Assembly: GCF_023094165.1 (NCBI RefSeq) | Contig: NZ_JALMDK010000001.1 | Coordinates: forward strand, 992,001-1,056,000 | Length of the DNA stretch: 64,000 bases | Direction: 5' to 3' | Source of the DNA: Crossiella sp. S99.2 | Lineage (GTDB): Bacteria; Actinomycetota; Actinomycetes; Mycobacteriales; Pseudonocardiaceae | In this document: piece by piece, positions 17,480-25,132 of the stretch | How positions within the stretch are numbered: the stretch's first letter is position 1 | Layout: each line of letters begins with the position of its first letter | Position numbers and translations under genes: made by a program | The notes under the pieces: model-generated | Told to the model about the DNA's origin: nothing | Seen by the model: only the letters and a program-made list of their open reading frames with translations | The model's database searches: none

Positions 17480-18265
17480 ATGACGCTCGACCCCAAGGAC
17501 CTCGCGTCCAGCCCCGAAGTCGATGTCCGCGAGAAGCAGCGAGGCCCGGTCACCCTGCGCCGCTCCAGCAGCGTGGAGGCCACCACCACCGATCAGCGCC
17601 TGCTCGACTCGCGCGGTCCGTCCGACTGGGTGCACACCGACCCGTGGCGGGTGATGCGCATCCAGGCCGAGTTCGTCGAGGGCTTCGGCGCGCTGGCCGA
17701 GCTGCCGCGCGCGGTCACCGTGTTCGGCTCGGCCCGCACCCCGCGAGACCACCCGGAGTACGAGACCGGCCGACAGCTGGGCAAGGCGCTGGCCGAGGCC
17801 GGGTTCGCCTCGATCACCGGCGGCGGCCCCGGCGCCATGGAGGCGGTCAACCGCGGCGCCCAGGAAGCGGGCGGCAAGTCGGTCGGCCTCGGCATCGAGC
17901 TGCCGTTCGAGCAGGGCCTCAACCCCTGGGTCGACCTCGGCGTCAACTTCCGCTACTTCTTCACCCGCAAGACCATGTTCGTGAAGTACTCCCAGGCGTT
18001 TATCTGCCTGCCCGGCGGCTTCGGCACCCTGGACGAGCTGTTCGAGGCGCTCACCCTGGTGCAGACCAAGAAGGTCACCAAGTTCCCGGTGGTGCTCTTC
18101 GGCACCGAGTACTGGCAGGGGCTCTACGACTGGCTGCGCGATTCGGTGGCCAAGTCCGGCAAGGTGGGGGACAAGGACCTCGCCCTGCTGCACCTGACCG
18201 ACGACATCGACGACGCGGTGCGCGTGGTCGAGGAGGCGTACAAGGCCTGGGAAGACGCGCACTGA
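17480..18265 (+). CDS. LOG-family / TIGR00730 Rossmann-fold protein, long form
   Basis: A 261-aa member of the lysine-decarboxylase-like LOG family. It shows VFGSARTPRDHPEY, ITGGGPGAMEAVNRGA and the PGGxGTxxE motif (LPGGFGTLDELFE). Family enzymes cleave nucleoside 5'-monophosphates to base and ribose phosphate. An N-terminal extension of about 75 aa precedes the fold. ATG 17480 lies 7 nt after TAGGCT (17467-17472), so the in-frame start at 17393 is rejected. Its stop overlaps the next LOG gene (TGATG). Specific substrate unknown. Confidence 0.88.
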   Translation: MTLDPKDLASSPEVDVREKQRGPVTLRRSSSVEATTTDQRLLDSRGPSDWVHTDPWRVMRIQAEFVEGFGALAELPRAVTVFGSARTPRDHPEYETGRQLGKALAEAGFASITGGGPGAMEAVNRGAQEAGGKSVGLGIELPFEQGLNPWVDLGVNFRYFFTRKTMFVKYSQAFICLPGGFGTLDELFEALTLVQTKKVTKFPVVLFGTEYWQGLYDWLRDSVAKSGKVGDKDLALLHLTDDIDDAVRVVEEAYKAWEDAH

Positions 18266-18819
18266 TGAGGGTCTGCGTCTTCTGCGGTTCGTCCCCTGGC
18301 AAGGGCGAGAAGTACGTCGAGGCCGCCAGGCGGCTCGGCACGGTCCTGGCCGAACAGGGCGTGGAACTGGTCTACGGCGGCGCCAGCGTCGGCACCATGG
18401 GCGTGGTGGCCGACGCCGCGCTGGCCGCGGGCGGGCGGGTGCAGGGCGTGATCCCGCAGGGCCTGTGGGACCGCGAGGTGGCCCACCACGGGCTCACCGA
18501 ACTGCACGTGGTGGCCGACATGCACGAGCGCAAGGCCAAGATGGCGGCCCTCTCGGACGCCTTCATCGCGCTGCCCGGTGGCCTGGGCACCTTCGAGGAG
18601 CTGTTCGAGGTCTGGACCTGGGCGCTGCTCGGCATCCACCGCAAGCCGATCGCGCTGCTGGACGTGGACGGCTACTACCAGCGGCTGCGTGAGTTCGTGA
18701 ACCACGCGGTCGAGGAGGAGTTCGTCGCGCCCAAGTACCGCGACCTGGTCTTCGTCGAGGAGGACCCGCTGCGCGCGCTGAAGACCTTCGCCGAGCGTGG
18801 CGCCGGTCAGCCCGGCTGA
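18265..18819 (+). CDS. LOG-family cytokinin-type phosphoribohydrolase, short form
   Basis: A 184-aa canonical LOG protein. VCVFCGSSPG, VYGGASVGTMGVVAD and LPGGLGTFEELFEVW supply the nucleotide-binding and catalytic motifs. It is close in length and order to M. tuberculosis Rv1205, shown to make cytokinins from their nucleotide precursors. Translation is coupled to the long form by TGATG. Its 3' end overlaps the convergent gene at 18807 by 13 nt. AMP-type versus isopentenyl-AMP specificity cannot be read from the sequence. Confidence 0.9.
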   Translation: MRVCVFCGSSPGKGEKYVEAARRLGTVLAEQGVELVYGGASVGTMGVVADAALAAGGRVQGVIPQGLWDREVAHHGLTELHVVADMHERKAKMAALSDAFIALPGGLGTFEELFEVWTWALLGIHRKPIALLDVDGYYQRLREFVNHAVEEEFVAPKYRDLVFVEEDPLRALKTFAERGAGQPG

Positions 18820-19355
18820 CTCAGCGGTCGGCAGGTGACGCAGTGGCGGTCCGGCGCCAACCGGGCCGCCTCGGCGTCACTGAGCCGCCGCTGTCCCGGG
18901 TGCCAGGAGTAGCGCGCCTCGTGCACGTACTGCTGCAGGCTGCGCCCCGGATGCGTCGGCCCGGCGCCGGGCACGGTCGGGCAGTCCCAGCGGTGCAAGG
19001 TGCCGCTGTTGACCAGGAACGGATACCGCCCCGCGTCCGCGAACCGCCGCCGCGCCTGCTCGAACTCGGCCAGCGCCCGCCGGTACCCCTCGGCCCGGTC
19101 CTCACACCGCGGACAGCACCCGCTGTTGGGCACACAGGCCCGCGCCGCCGCGAGCAACTCCGCCCGCGCCTCCGCCGCCGAGGTCCGCCCACCCTCGATC
19201 GCCTCCAGCAACCGCACCACCACCGGCAGCTCGACATCCCAGCCGAACCCCGGCACATCCCGCCGCCGCTGCGAGGACCACCCACCCCAACTCAGCGCCA
19301 CATCCTCGTGACGCGACTCAGCCAGCTCAATGTCCACCCGGAAGCTGCGCGACAT
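18807..19355 (-). CDS. Uncharacterised protein with paired Cys motifs
   Basis: A 182-aa protein I do not recognise. It has two Cys clusters (CVPNSGCCPRC near the middle and CVTC near the C-terminus) that could jointly bind a metal. The middle contains Ala/Arg-rich helices, and WDCPTVPG is another conserved-looking segment. ATG at 19355 lies 8 nt after TAGAGT (19369-19364); longer in-frame extensions to 19520 lack such a signal. No signal peptide or membrane segment is visible. It converges with the LOG gene with a 13-nt overlap. Confidence 0.65.
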   Translation of the reverse strand: MSRSFRVDIELAESRHEDVALSWGGWSSQRRRDVPGFGWDVELPVVVRLLEAIEGGRTSAAEARAELLAAARACVPNSGCCPRCEDRAEGYRRALAEFEQARRRFADAGRYPFLVNSGTLHRWDCPTVPGAGPTHPGRSLQQYVHEARYSWHPGQRRLSDAEAARLAPDRHCVTCRPLSQPG

Positions 19356-19428
19356 GGGCCCGCACTCTAGGAACCCAGCCCTTTCCCCGGACGGGTGAAC
19401 CCCCCTGGTGGCGGAGCGTGGCCACTGC

Positions 19429-19869
19429 TCAGGCCACGCAGAGCTGGTTGTCCTCCGGGTCCAGCAGCACCACGAAGTCCAGTTCCCCGTCCCACTCCAC
19501 CCGCCGCAGCACCCGGCCACCCGCGGCCACCAGCCGCGCCACCTCGGCCTCGATCAGCGGCGCCCGCTCCGCCGCCGGCCGGGTCCGCCCGCCGCTGACC
19601 TTGAGATCCAGGTGGATCCAGTTCTTGCCGGCATGTTTTTCCGGGACCTGCTGCAAGAAAATGTTCGGCCGGTGACCCTCGGGGTCGCACAGGTAGGCGC
19701 CGTCGAAGAAGTCGTCGGTGTCCTGGTAGCCCTTGAAGTCGAAGAACGCCTGCCAGCTGGCCCAGCCTTCCGGGGGTGGCTGCTTCACGTAGCGCAGCGC
19801 CACCTCCCAGAAGGCGGACATGGTGACCGCGTCCCGGCAGTCGATGGTCAGGTTCCAGGTGGTCGGCAT
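19429..19869 (-). CDS. VOC-family (glyoxalase-like) protein
   Basis: A 146-aa protein of the vicinal oxygen chelate fold in the antibiotic-resistance/glyoxalase-like branch. It shows paired beta-alpha-beta units (WNLTIDCRDAVTMSAFWEVAL and KNWIHLDLKVSGG) and ends in the typical DPEDNQLCVA. A possible metal ligand set includes His in WIHLDL and the late Glu/Asp. The start at 19869 follows TAGCGT (19881-19876) by 6 nt. Substrate unknown; it stands alone between two unrelated minus-strand genes. Confidence 0.8.
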   Translation of the reverse strand: MPTTWNLTIDCRDAVTMSAFWEVALRYVKQPPPEGWASWQAFFDFKGYQDTDDFFDGAYLCDPEGHRPNIFLQQVPEKHAGKNWIHLDLKVSGGRTRPAAERAPLIEAEVARLVAAGGRVLRRVEWDGELDFVVLLDPEDNQLCVA

Positions 19870-19900
19870 GGCGCGACGCTAGACCCGGCCACCGACAGCC

Positions 19901-21478
19901 TCAGCCCAGCGGCAGGTCCAGGCGGGACGGGTTGTTCGCGGGGGAACTGAAGGTGACCGAGCCGCCGATCTTGCTCTCGCCGCGGTACAGGCCGTCCACG
20001 GTGTCCAGCACGACCGCGATCCGGTGACCGGCCGGCACCGGGTGCACCAGCGGGTCCAGGCTGATGTCGATGGTCTTGGCGGTGCCGGGAGCCACGTCGA
20101 GCAGGGTGTGCGGCTGGTGGGTGAGCAGGCGGCCGGTGCCGGTAAGACCGACGTCGTACAGGTAGGCCACCACGGTGCTGCGGGCGCTGCTCGGGGTCAC
20201 CGTGACGTGCAGTTTCGGCGTGCCGCGGACGGTGGCCGGACTGGTCAGGACCGGGGTCTGCCAGACGCCGGCGTTGGTGCGCAGCACGCCGGGGAGCCAG
20301 GCGAACTGGGGGATGCCCAGGGCTTCCGCGCCGCCGGTGAGGATGGCGGTGCCGCCGTTGGCGATGGTGTCGATGCCCGCGCCGATCTCGTGCGACCAGC
20401 CGGTGCGGGCCGAGCCGGCCAGTTCGCCGGTGCGGTCCACCACGGGGGTCAAGCCGGAGAGGTACAGCTTCTTCGGCGCGGCCTCCAGCGCGGCCCAGCT
20501 GTCATAGCCCTTCCAGCTGCCGCCCAGGGTCGGGCGGACCTGCACCGGAGCCTCCTTGTCGATGCCGTTGGCCGCGCCGCGCAGGTGGCGGTCGAACCAG
20601 CGGTGCACCGAGGTCCAGGTGTCGTTGGGCAGCCCGATCAGGCCGGTCAGCTCCGGGACGGCGTGATCACCGGGCTGGAATTCCAGCCGCTTGGGCACCT
20701 GGAGCCGGTTGTAGAAGTCGGCGATCTGGCCGGCCGGGAACAGGCTGTCCGACCAGCCGTTGGCGATCAGCACCGCGGGTTTGTTCGCGTTCAGCCCGGC
20801 CAGCTGCTGGGCGGGGCTGCGCTCGGGCGCGAGCTTCATCGCCTCGACCCGGTCGTTGCGGTCGTAGGCGGCCAGGGTGTCGTTGAGCTTCTGGCCGGGG
20901 CGGCCGGTGAGCTTGCCGGCCAGCGCGAGCAGGCCGATCGCCTGCTGGCTCCAGGTCTGGTTGGGCAGCAGCGCGGCGGCCAGGTCGGCCCAGGCGCTCA
21001 GCGCGGCCACCGCGCGCACCCGCTTGTCCTTGGCCGCGGTCAGCATGCTGATCCCGGCGCCGTAGGACACCCCGGCCAGACCGATCTTCGCGGGGTCGGC
21101 GCTGGTGTTGGCCAGCACCCAGTCGATTGCGCTGGAGGCGTCCGAGATGTCCTCCGGACCGGCCACCTCGATGGTGCCGCCGGACTCCCAGAACCCGCGG
21201 GTGGTGTAGCTCAGCGCCACATAACCGGCCTCGGCGAGCTTGCGGGTCTGCGCGATGTACTCCAGGTTGTTGACGCTCCAGCTGGAGATCAGCACCACCG
21301 CCGGATGCGGCCCGGGTCCAGCCGGGCGGAAGACGTGCGCCCCCAGCTTCGTCCCGTCCTTGCCGGTGATGGTCAGGAACTCCGGTCCCGCCGGAGCCGC
21401 ACTCGCCACGGGAGCGAGCGAACCGCTGGTCACCAGCGCGGTCAGCGCTGCCAGCAGGAGTAGGACGAACCGACGCAT
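19901..21478 (-). CDS. Secreted alpha/beta hydrolase (CocE / X-Pro peptidase S15 type)
   Basis: A 525-aa exported protein. The signal peptide MRRFVLLLLAALTALVT ends near the APVASAAPA cleavage region. The catalytic domain has a nucleophile elbow GVSYGAG (Ser near residue 143), preceded by YTTRGFWESGG and a DASSAIDWVL helix. The C-terminal third resembles the jelly-roll domain of S15 peptidases and acyl-CoA-independent hydrolases. The ATG has GGAGG 5-6 nt upstream. Likely an extracellular esterase or peptidase; the substrate is open. The upstream region contains a GACACAA/TTGTGTC inverted repeat. Confidence 0.85.
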   Translation of the reverse strand: MRRFVLLLLAALTALVTSGSLAPVASAAPAGPEFLTITGKDGTKLGAHVFRPAGPGPHPAVVLISSWSVNNLEYIAQTRKLAEAGYVALSYTTRGFWESGGTIEVAGPEDISDASSAIDWVLANTSADPAKIGLAGVSYGAGISMLTAAKDKRVRAVAALSAWADLAAALLPNQTWSQQAIGLLALAGKLTGRPGQKLNDTLAAYDRNDRVEAMKLAPERSPAQQLAGLNANKPAVLIANGWSDSLFPAGQIADFYNRLQVPKRLEFQPGDHAVPELTGLIGLPNDTWTSVHRWFDRHLRGAANGIDKEAPVQVRPTLGGSWKGYDSWAALEAAPKKLYLSGLTPVVDRTGELAGSARTGWSHEIGAGIDTIANGGTAILTGGAEALGIPQFAWLPGVLRTNAGVWQTPVLTSPATVRGTPKLHVTVTPSSARSTVVAYLYDVGLTGTGRLLTHQPHTLLDVAPGTAKTIDISLDPLVHPVPAGHRIAVVLDTVDGLYRGESKIGGSVTFSSPANNPSRLDLPLG

Positions 21479-21524
21479 GTGACCTCCATTGGCCCTTACC
21501 GGTCAGTAGGACAAAGTGATCGGG

Positions 21525-21549
21525 GACACAAAGGTGACGCTGTTGTGTC
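21525..21549. promoter_or_regulatory. GACACAA-N11-TTGTGTC inverted repeat
   Basis: Perfect 7-bp arms at 21525-21531 and 21543-21549 in the 130-nt divergent gap between the secreted hydrolase and the FolP2-like gene. Size and position fit a dimeric regulator site. No regulator is identified. Confidence 0.35.
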
Positions 21550-21608
21550 TGAAGTCACAGCGAGGTCGCCGATAATGCGCACTCGATGCGGGGTGGCACG
21601 ATCGAGGG

Positions 21609-22226
21609 GTGACGCCACTCCGCTTCGGGTCAGCCGACCGCGATCTGCCGGGCGACCGCGCGCTGGTACTGGCCGTGGTCGACCCTGACGTGACCGCCGT
21701 GGAGACCGCGCTGGCCGAGGGCGCCGACCTGCTTGACCTGGGTGCGGCCGAACCGGACTTCATCGCCGAGGTCCGCGCCCGGCACCCGCGCCTGGTGCTG
21801 GCGGCCACCCCCGGCGAGATGTACGGCCAGTGCGAGGCCGGGATCGACCTGCTCGACGGCACCGGCGGCGACACCGAGATCCCGGAGACCGCCGCCCAGT
21901 ACGGCGTCGGCCTGATCGCGCCCACGGCCAAGGCGGCCGACTGGTCGCAGTGGTTGCAGGTGCCCGCGGCGGGGGTACTGCTGGACTGCCCGCCCGGACC
22001 GGATCTGCTCCGGCGGCTCGACCAGCCGGCCGAGTGGCCGCGGCTGATCACGTTGCCGGACAACGGTTTTGGCGACGAGGCGCTGGCACTGGTCGCGCTG
22101 GCCGCCTGGCGCGGGGTGCGGGTGTTCCGCACCCGCGAGGTGCCCAGGGTGCGGCAGGCGCTGGAAATGGCCGCCAGTATCCACGGCAGCCGGCCACCCG
22201 CCGCGGTGCTGCGCGCCCTGACCTGA
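21609..22226 (+). CDS. Shortened FolP2-like (dihydropteroate synthase family) protein
   Basis: A 205-aa protein whose second half matches the FolP2 family in layout (VRVFRTREVPRVRQALEMAA, ASIHGSRPPA, DLLDGTGGDTEIPETAAQYG) but is about 70 aa shorter than a normal synthase. The N-terminal pterin-binding hallmark (NxTPDSFSDGG) is absent, replaced by LAVVDPDVTAVETALAEGA. DHPS activity is therefore unlikely; mycobacterial FolP2 also lacks it. It lies directly before gpgS (10 nt gap), the same order as Rv1207-Rv1208, hinting at a role linked to glucosylglycerate. GTG 21609 follows CACGAT by about 6 nt. Confidence 0.75.
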   Translation: MTPLRFGSADRDLPGDRALVLAVVDPDVTAVETALAEGADLLDLGAAEPDFIAEVRARHPRLVLAATPGEMYGQCEAGIDLLDGTGGDTEIPETAAQYGVGLIAPTAKAADWSQWLQVPAAGVLLDCPPGPDLLRRLDQPAEWPRLITLPDNGFGDEALALVALAAWRGVRVFRTREVPRVRQALEMAASIHGSRPPAAVLRALT

Positions 22227-22236
22227 GAGGACCCTT

Positions 22237-23169
22237 GTGCGGCAACGGATCGAGGACTGGTTCGGCGCGCGTTCCTGGCAGAGTCCACAGTGGACTGCCG
22301 AGGAGCTGGTGGCGGCCAAGGCCGGGCGCACGGTGAGCGTGGTGCTGCCCGCGCTGGACGAGCAGAAGACGGTGGGCGCGATCGTCGCGGCGCTGCTGCC
22401 GATGGCCAGTGGGCCGCGCCCGCTGGCCGATGAGCTGGTGGTGCTGGACTCCGGTTCCACCGACGCCACCGCCGAGGTGGCCGCCGCGGCCGGGGCCAGG
22501 GTGGTGCGCCGGGAGGACGTGCTGCCGGAGCTGCCGCCGCGGCCGGGCAAGGGCGAGGCGCTGTGGCGCTCGCTGGCCGCCACCGCCGGCGACCTGGTGG
22601 TGTTCCTGGACTCCGATCTGGTCGACTTCGACCCCGGTTTCCTGCCCGCGCTGCTCGGCCCGCTGCTCACCGAACCCGAGGTCGCGCTGGTCAAGGGCTT
22701 CTACCGGCGTCCACTGCGGCTGGAGAGCGAGGGCGGCGGCCGGGTCACCGAACTGCTGGCCCGCCCGGTGCTCAACGCGCTGCGCCCGGAACTGGCCGGG
22801 ATCGTGCAGCCGCTGGGCGGGGAGTACGCCGCCCGCCGGGACTTCCTCTGCTCGGTGCCCTTCGCCCCCGGCTACGGCGTGGAGATCGGTCTGCTGCTGG
22901 ACGCGCACGCCCGGTACGGCCTGAACGGGCTGGCCCAGGTGAACCTCGGCGTGCGCAAACACCGCAACCGCTCACTGGCCCAGCTCGGCGTGATGGCCCG
23001 GCAGATCCTGGGCACCGCGCTGTCCCGCTGCGAGGTCGAGGCGGATGCGGGGCCCTACATCCAGTTCGCTCAGGTCGCCGGCGAATGGCTGCCCGACGCG
23101 ACCGAGATCGCGCTGGTAGACCGGCCGCCGATGAGTGAGATCCATCGCATGTGTAGTGGGGCTACCTGA
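22237..23169 (+). CDS. gpgS: Glucosyl-3-phosphoglycerate synthase
   Basis: A 310-aa GT81 glycosyltransferase (GT-A fold) that joins glucose from a nucleotide sugar to 3-phosphoglycerate, starting glucosylglycerate/methylglucose lipopolysaccharide synthesis. It shows SVVLPALDEQKTVGAIV, LDSGSTD, the metal-binding DxD in VVFLDSDLVDF and VKGFYRRPL. GGEYAARRD and LGVRKHRNRSL are family hallmarks. The GTG start has GAGAGGA upstream. It follows the FolP2-like gene, as in mycobacteria. Its 3' end carries the promoter/operator of the next gene. Confidence 0.93.
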   Translation: MRQRIEDWFGARSWQSPQWTAEELVAAKAGRTVSVVLPALDEQKTVGAIVAALLPMASGPRPLADELVVLDSGSTDATAEVAAAAGARVVRREDVLPELPPRPGKGEALWRSLAATAGDLVVFLDSDLVDFDPGFLPALLGPLLTEPEVALVKGFYRRPLRLESEGGGRVTELLARPVLNALRPELAGIVQPLGGEYAARRDFLCSVPFAPGYGVEIGLLLDAHARYGLNGLAQVNLGVRKHRNRSLAQLGVMARQILGTALSRCEVEADAGPYIQFAQVAGEWLPDATEIALVDRPPMSEIHRMCSGAT

Positions 23170-23191
23170 TCTACTTAGGCTCCCCTACACT
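23151..23191 (+). promoter_or_regulatory. padR promoter with overlapping inverted repeat
   Basis: A -10 hexamer TACACT (23186-23191) lies 6 nt before the padR GTG. An imperfect inverted repeat with arms GTGTAGtGGGG (23151-23161) and CCCCTACAC (23182-23190) covers this -10. Inner GTAG/CTAC arms occur at 23153-23165. The element lies partly inside the gpgS 3' end. PadR autorepression is inferred. Confidence 0.5.
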
Positions 23192-23197
23192 CAACGT

Positions 23198-23536
23198 GTG
23201 AAGTCGGACGCTCTACGTGGGCACCTGGACGCCCTGCTGCTGGCCACTCTCGACGGCAGGGAGCTCCACGGTTACGCGATCATCGAGGCATTGCAGCTAC
23301 TCAGCGGCGGAGCGCTCGACCTGCCGACCGGGACGGTCTACCCGGCGCTGCGCAGGCTGGAACGGGCCGGATACGTCCGCAGCGAGTGGAGTACGGTTGC
23401 CGGGCGGCAACGGCGCACCTACCAGCTGACCGGCGCCGGGAAGCGGGCACTGGCCGCGGAACGCACCGCCTGGCGTGAGTTCACCGCGGCCATCGAGGGT
23501 GTACTCGGAGGCGGACCATGGCCTGCAAAGGCTTGA
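23198..23536 (+). CDS. PadR-family transcriptional regulator
   Basis: A 112-aa winged-helix repressor. It shows LDALLLATLDGRELHGYAII, TGTVYPALRRLERAGYVRSEW (recognition helix and wing) and QRRTYQLTGAGKRAL; a short C-terminal helix follows for dimerisation. GTG 23198 is chosen over the in-frame ATG 23135 because it lies 6 nt after TACACT and removes an atypical 21-aa leader that overlaps gpgS. The gene overlaps the downstream HAAS membrane gene by 19 nt, the common PadR/HAAS module. Confidence 0.9.
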   Translation: MKSDALRGHLDALLLATLDGRELHGYAIIEALQLLSGGALDLPTGTVYPALRRLERAGYVRSEWSTVAGRQRRTYQLTGAGKRALAAERTAWREFTAAIEGVLGGGPWPAKA

Positions 23537-24183
23537 TCGAGTCCTACCTGAGCGAGCTGGACTCGCGACTGAGCGGTCCGCGGGCGGCCAAGGCCGACCT
23601 GCTGGCCGAGGCTGAGCACAGCCTGCGCGATGTCGCCGAGGCGTACACCGAGGCCGGCATCGCCGATGCCGAGGCGCGGGCAGTGCGCGAGTTCGGCCCG
23701 ATCCCGATGATCGCCCGGGAGTACCAGGCCGAGCTGGCCGCCGCGCACGGCACACACGCGATCCGCTCGCTGCTGCTGGCCATCCCGCTGATCCACGTCA
23801 TCCACCAGGCCTCCCGCCAGGTGTGGGAAGGCGCGCTCTGGCAGGGTGACACGCTGCCGCCGGACTGGTTCCTGATGCTCACCAACGCCATCGACTACGT
23901 CTGGGTGCTGATCGCGGTGTTCTCCGTGCTGGCCCTGGTGGTCGGTAAACGGGTGGCGCAGCGCTGGGTGTCGGCCCGGATGCTCGGGCGCTCGGCGGGC
24001 GCGTTCATGACCATCATGCTCGGCGGCTACCTGGTGCTGCAGTTGCCGATCGTGATCGGCGGCATGGCCATGGACGGCCTGCTACTACACCCCTCGGCCC
24101 TCCTGACCTCGCTGGCCGCCGCGTTCGTGCTGGCCTACCTGGTACATCTGACCCGCCGCTGCTTCGTGTTGTCAGCCGCCTGA
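23518..24183 (+). CDS. HAAS / permease-prefix domain membrane protein
   Basis: A 221-aa protein. The N-terminal helical HAAS domain (YLSELDSRLSGPRAAKADLLAE to AVREFGPIPMIA) normally acts as a signal-transduction or PadR-associated module. Four hydrophobic segments follow. It overlaps the padR gene by 19 nt, so they are co-expressed and the protein may antagonise or sense for PadR. No transporter catalytic motif is present. The region right after its stop forms the 164-nt hairpin. Confidence 0.82.
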   Translation: MACKGLIESYLSELDSRLSGPRAAKADLLAEAEHSLRDVAEAYTEAGIADAEARAVREFGPIPMIAREYQAELAAAHGTHAIRSLLLAIPLIHVIHQASRQVWEGALWQGDTLPPDWFLMLTNAIDYVWVLIAVFSVLALVVGKRVAQRWVSARMLGRSAGAFMTIMLGGYLVLQLPIVIGGMAMDGLLLHPSALLTSLAAAFVLAYLVHLTRRCFVLSAA

Positions 24184-24188
24184 GACCC

Positions 24189-24352
24189 GGGTCGTGTGCG
24201 GGGGATCTTGGTCGCGATCGCCGGGCCCAGATCGCCCCTGACCGCGCCGCCGCGGCGGCCACGTACAACACCGGTACGAGGCCACCACGTCGACACGACC
24301 AGGAACAATCTGGACTCCGACGCTCATGACCAACCTCCCCCGCACACGACCC
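24189..24352. other. Continuous 164-nt imperfect hairpin, unknown nature
   Basis: Outer arms 24189-24204 (GGGTCGTGTGCGGGGG) and 24337-24352 are perfect reverse complements (16/16). Pairing continues inward, with one slip near 24222-24224, to an inner stem GGCCaCGTAC (24257-24266) / GTACGaGGCC (24274-24283) around a 7-nt loop. Of roughly 78 positions about 60 are Watson-Crick. About 13 of the rest are C opposite A or A opposite C, which become G-U pairs in the minus-strand RNA, and only a few are true mismatches. No ORF with coding character lies here. It could be a structured RNA, a decayed MITE-like element, or a large terminator. Confidence 0.7.
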
Positions 24353-24378
24353 CACCGCTTCATGCCACCATCTCTGGC

Positions 24379-24690
24379 GTGACCACCGCCCTCATCTACC
24401 TCGTCGTCATGGTCTTCGTGGCGGCCGTGGTGTTCCTGGTCGCCTCACTGGTCTTCGGCCGTGGTGAGCAGCTCGCGCCGCTGGCGCCGGGGGCGACCCC
24501 GACCGAGCTGCCCGCGGGCGAGGTCAGCGGCGAGGACGTGCGCGCCGTGCGGTTCCAGCAGGTCGTGCGCGGTTACAAGATGTCCGAAGTGGACTGGGTG
24601 CTGCAGCGCGCCGCCGATGAGCTGGACCTGCTGCGGGCCAGGGTCGCGGAACTGGAAGAGCAGAAGCAGGAGGCCGTCGCCGGTGAGTGA
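24379..24690 (+). CDS. Small DivIVA-domain membrane protein (Rv1209-like)
   Basis: A 103-aa protein. An N-terminal membrane segment (ALIYLVVMVFVAAVVFLVAS) is followed by a DivIVA-type motif VRFQQVVRGYKMSEVDWVLQ and a short coiled coil (ADELDLLRARVAELEEQKQE). Family members localise at curved membranes and scaffold polar or septal wall synthesis. GTG 24379 follows CACCAT (24366-24371) by 7 nt; the upstream in-frame start at 24196 would read through the hairpin and is rejected. It overlaps the next gene by 8 nt. The position before tag matches Rv1209-Rv1210. Confidence 0.85.
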   Translation: MTTALIYLVVMVFVAAVVFLVASLVFGRGEQLAPLAPGATPTELPAGEVSGEDVRAVRFQQVVRGYKMSEVDWVLQRAADELDLLRARVAELEEQKQEAVAGE

Positions 24691-25132
24691 GGAAGTGACC
24701 CTGACGGTGGCCGTGCCCGCCGCCGCCGAGGTGGCCTGGGCGGTGGCCTCGGACTGGTCCAACCAGGGCGAGTGGATGCTCGGCACCGAGGTGCACCGCA
24801 CCGGCGGCGACGGGCAGAGCGCCGGGTCGACCATGGTCGCCTTCACCGGCGTGGCCGGGCTGGGCTTCTTCGACTCCATGGAGATCACCGGCTGGGACCC
24901 GCCGCGCAGCTGCGAGGTCCGGCACACCGGCAAGCTGCTGCGTGGCCTCGGCGGATTCCGGATCGAGCCCACCACGGACCAACTGTCCAAGATCATCTGG
25001 TGGGAACGGCTGGAACTGCCCTACGGCCCGCTGGGCAAGGCGGGCTGGCCGTTGCTGCGCCCGGCCTTCACCTGGGGTCTGCGGCGCTCGCTGGACCGTT
25101 TCGCCAGGGTGTGCCGGGACCGCCGCCCGTGA
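24683..25132 (+). CDS. SRPBCC (polyketide cyclase/START-like) protein
   Basis: A 149-aa START/Bet v 1-like protein (EEVTLTVAVPAAAEVAWAVA, WSNQGEWMLGTEV, then a beta-sheet run and a C-terminal helix LRRSLDRFARVCRD). Such proteins bind a hydrophobic ligand in a cavity; no specific ligand is inferable. GTG 24683 has AGGAGG 9 nt upstream and overlaps the DivIVA gene by 8 nt. Its stop overlaps the tag start (GTGA), so all three genes form one translationally coupled unit. Confidence 0.85.
   Translation: MSEEVTLTVAVPAAAEVAWAVASDWSNQGEWMLGTEVHRTGGDGQSAGSTMVAFTGVAGLGFFDSMEITGWDPPRSCEVRHTGKLLRGLGGFRIEPTTDQLSKIIWWERLELPYGPLGKAGWPLLRPAFTWGLRRSLDRFARVCRDRRP

Noticed and set aside
24196..24378. Upstream extension of the DivIVA-domain gene through the hairpin
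   Set aside because: Composition is low-complexity Pro/Thr/His, and the GTG at 24379 has a proper -10 7 nt ahead.
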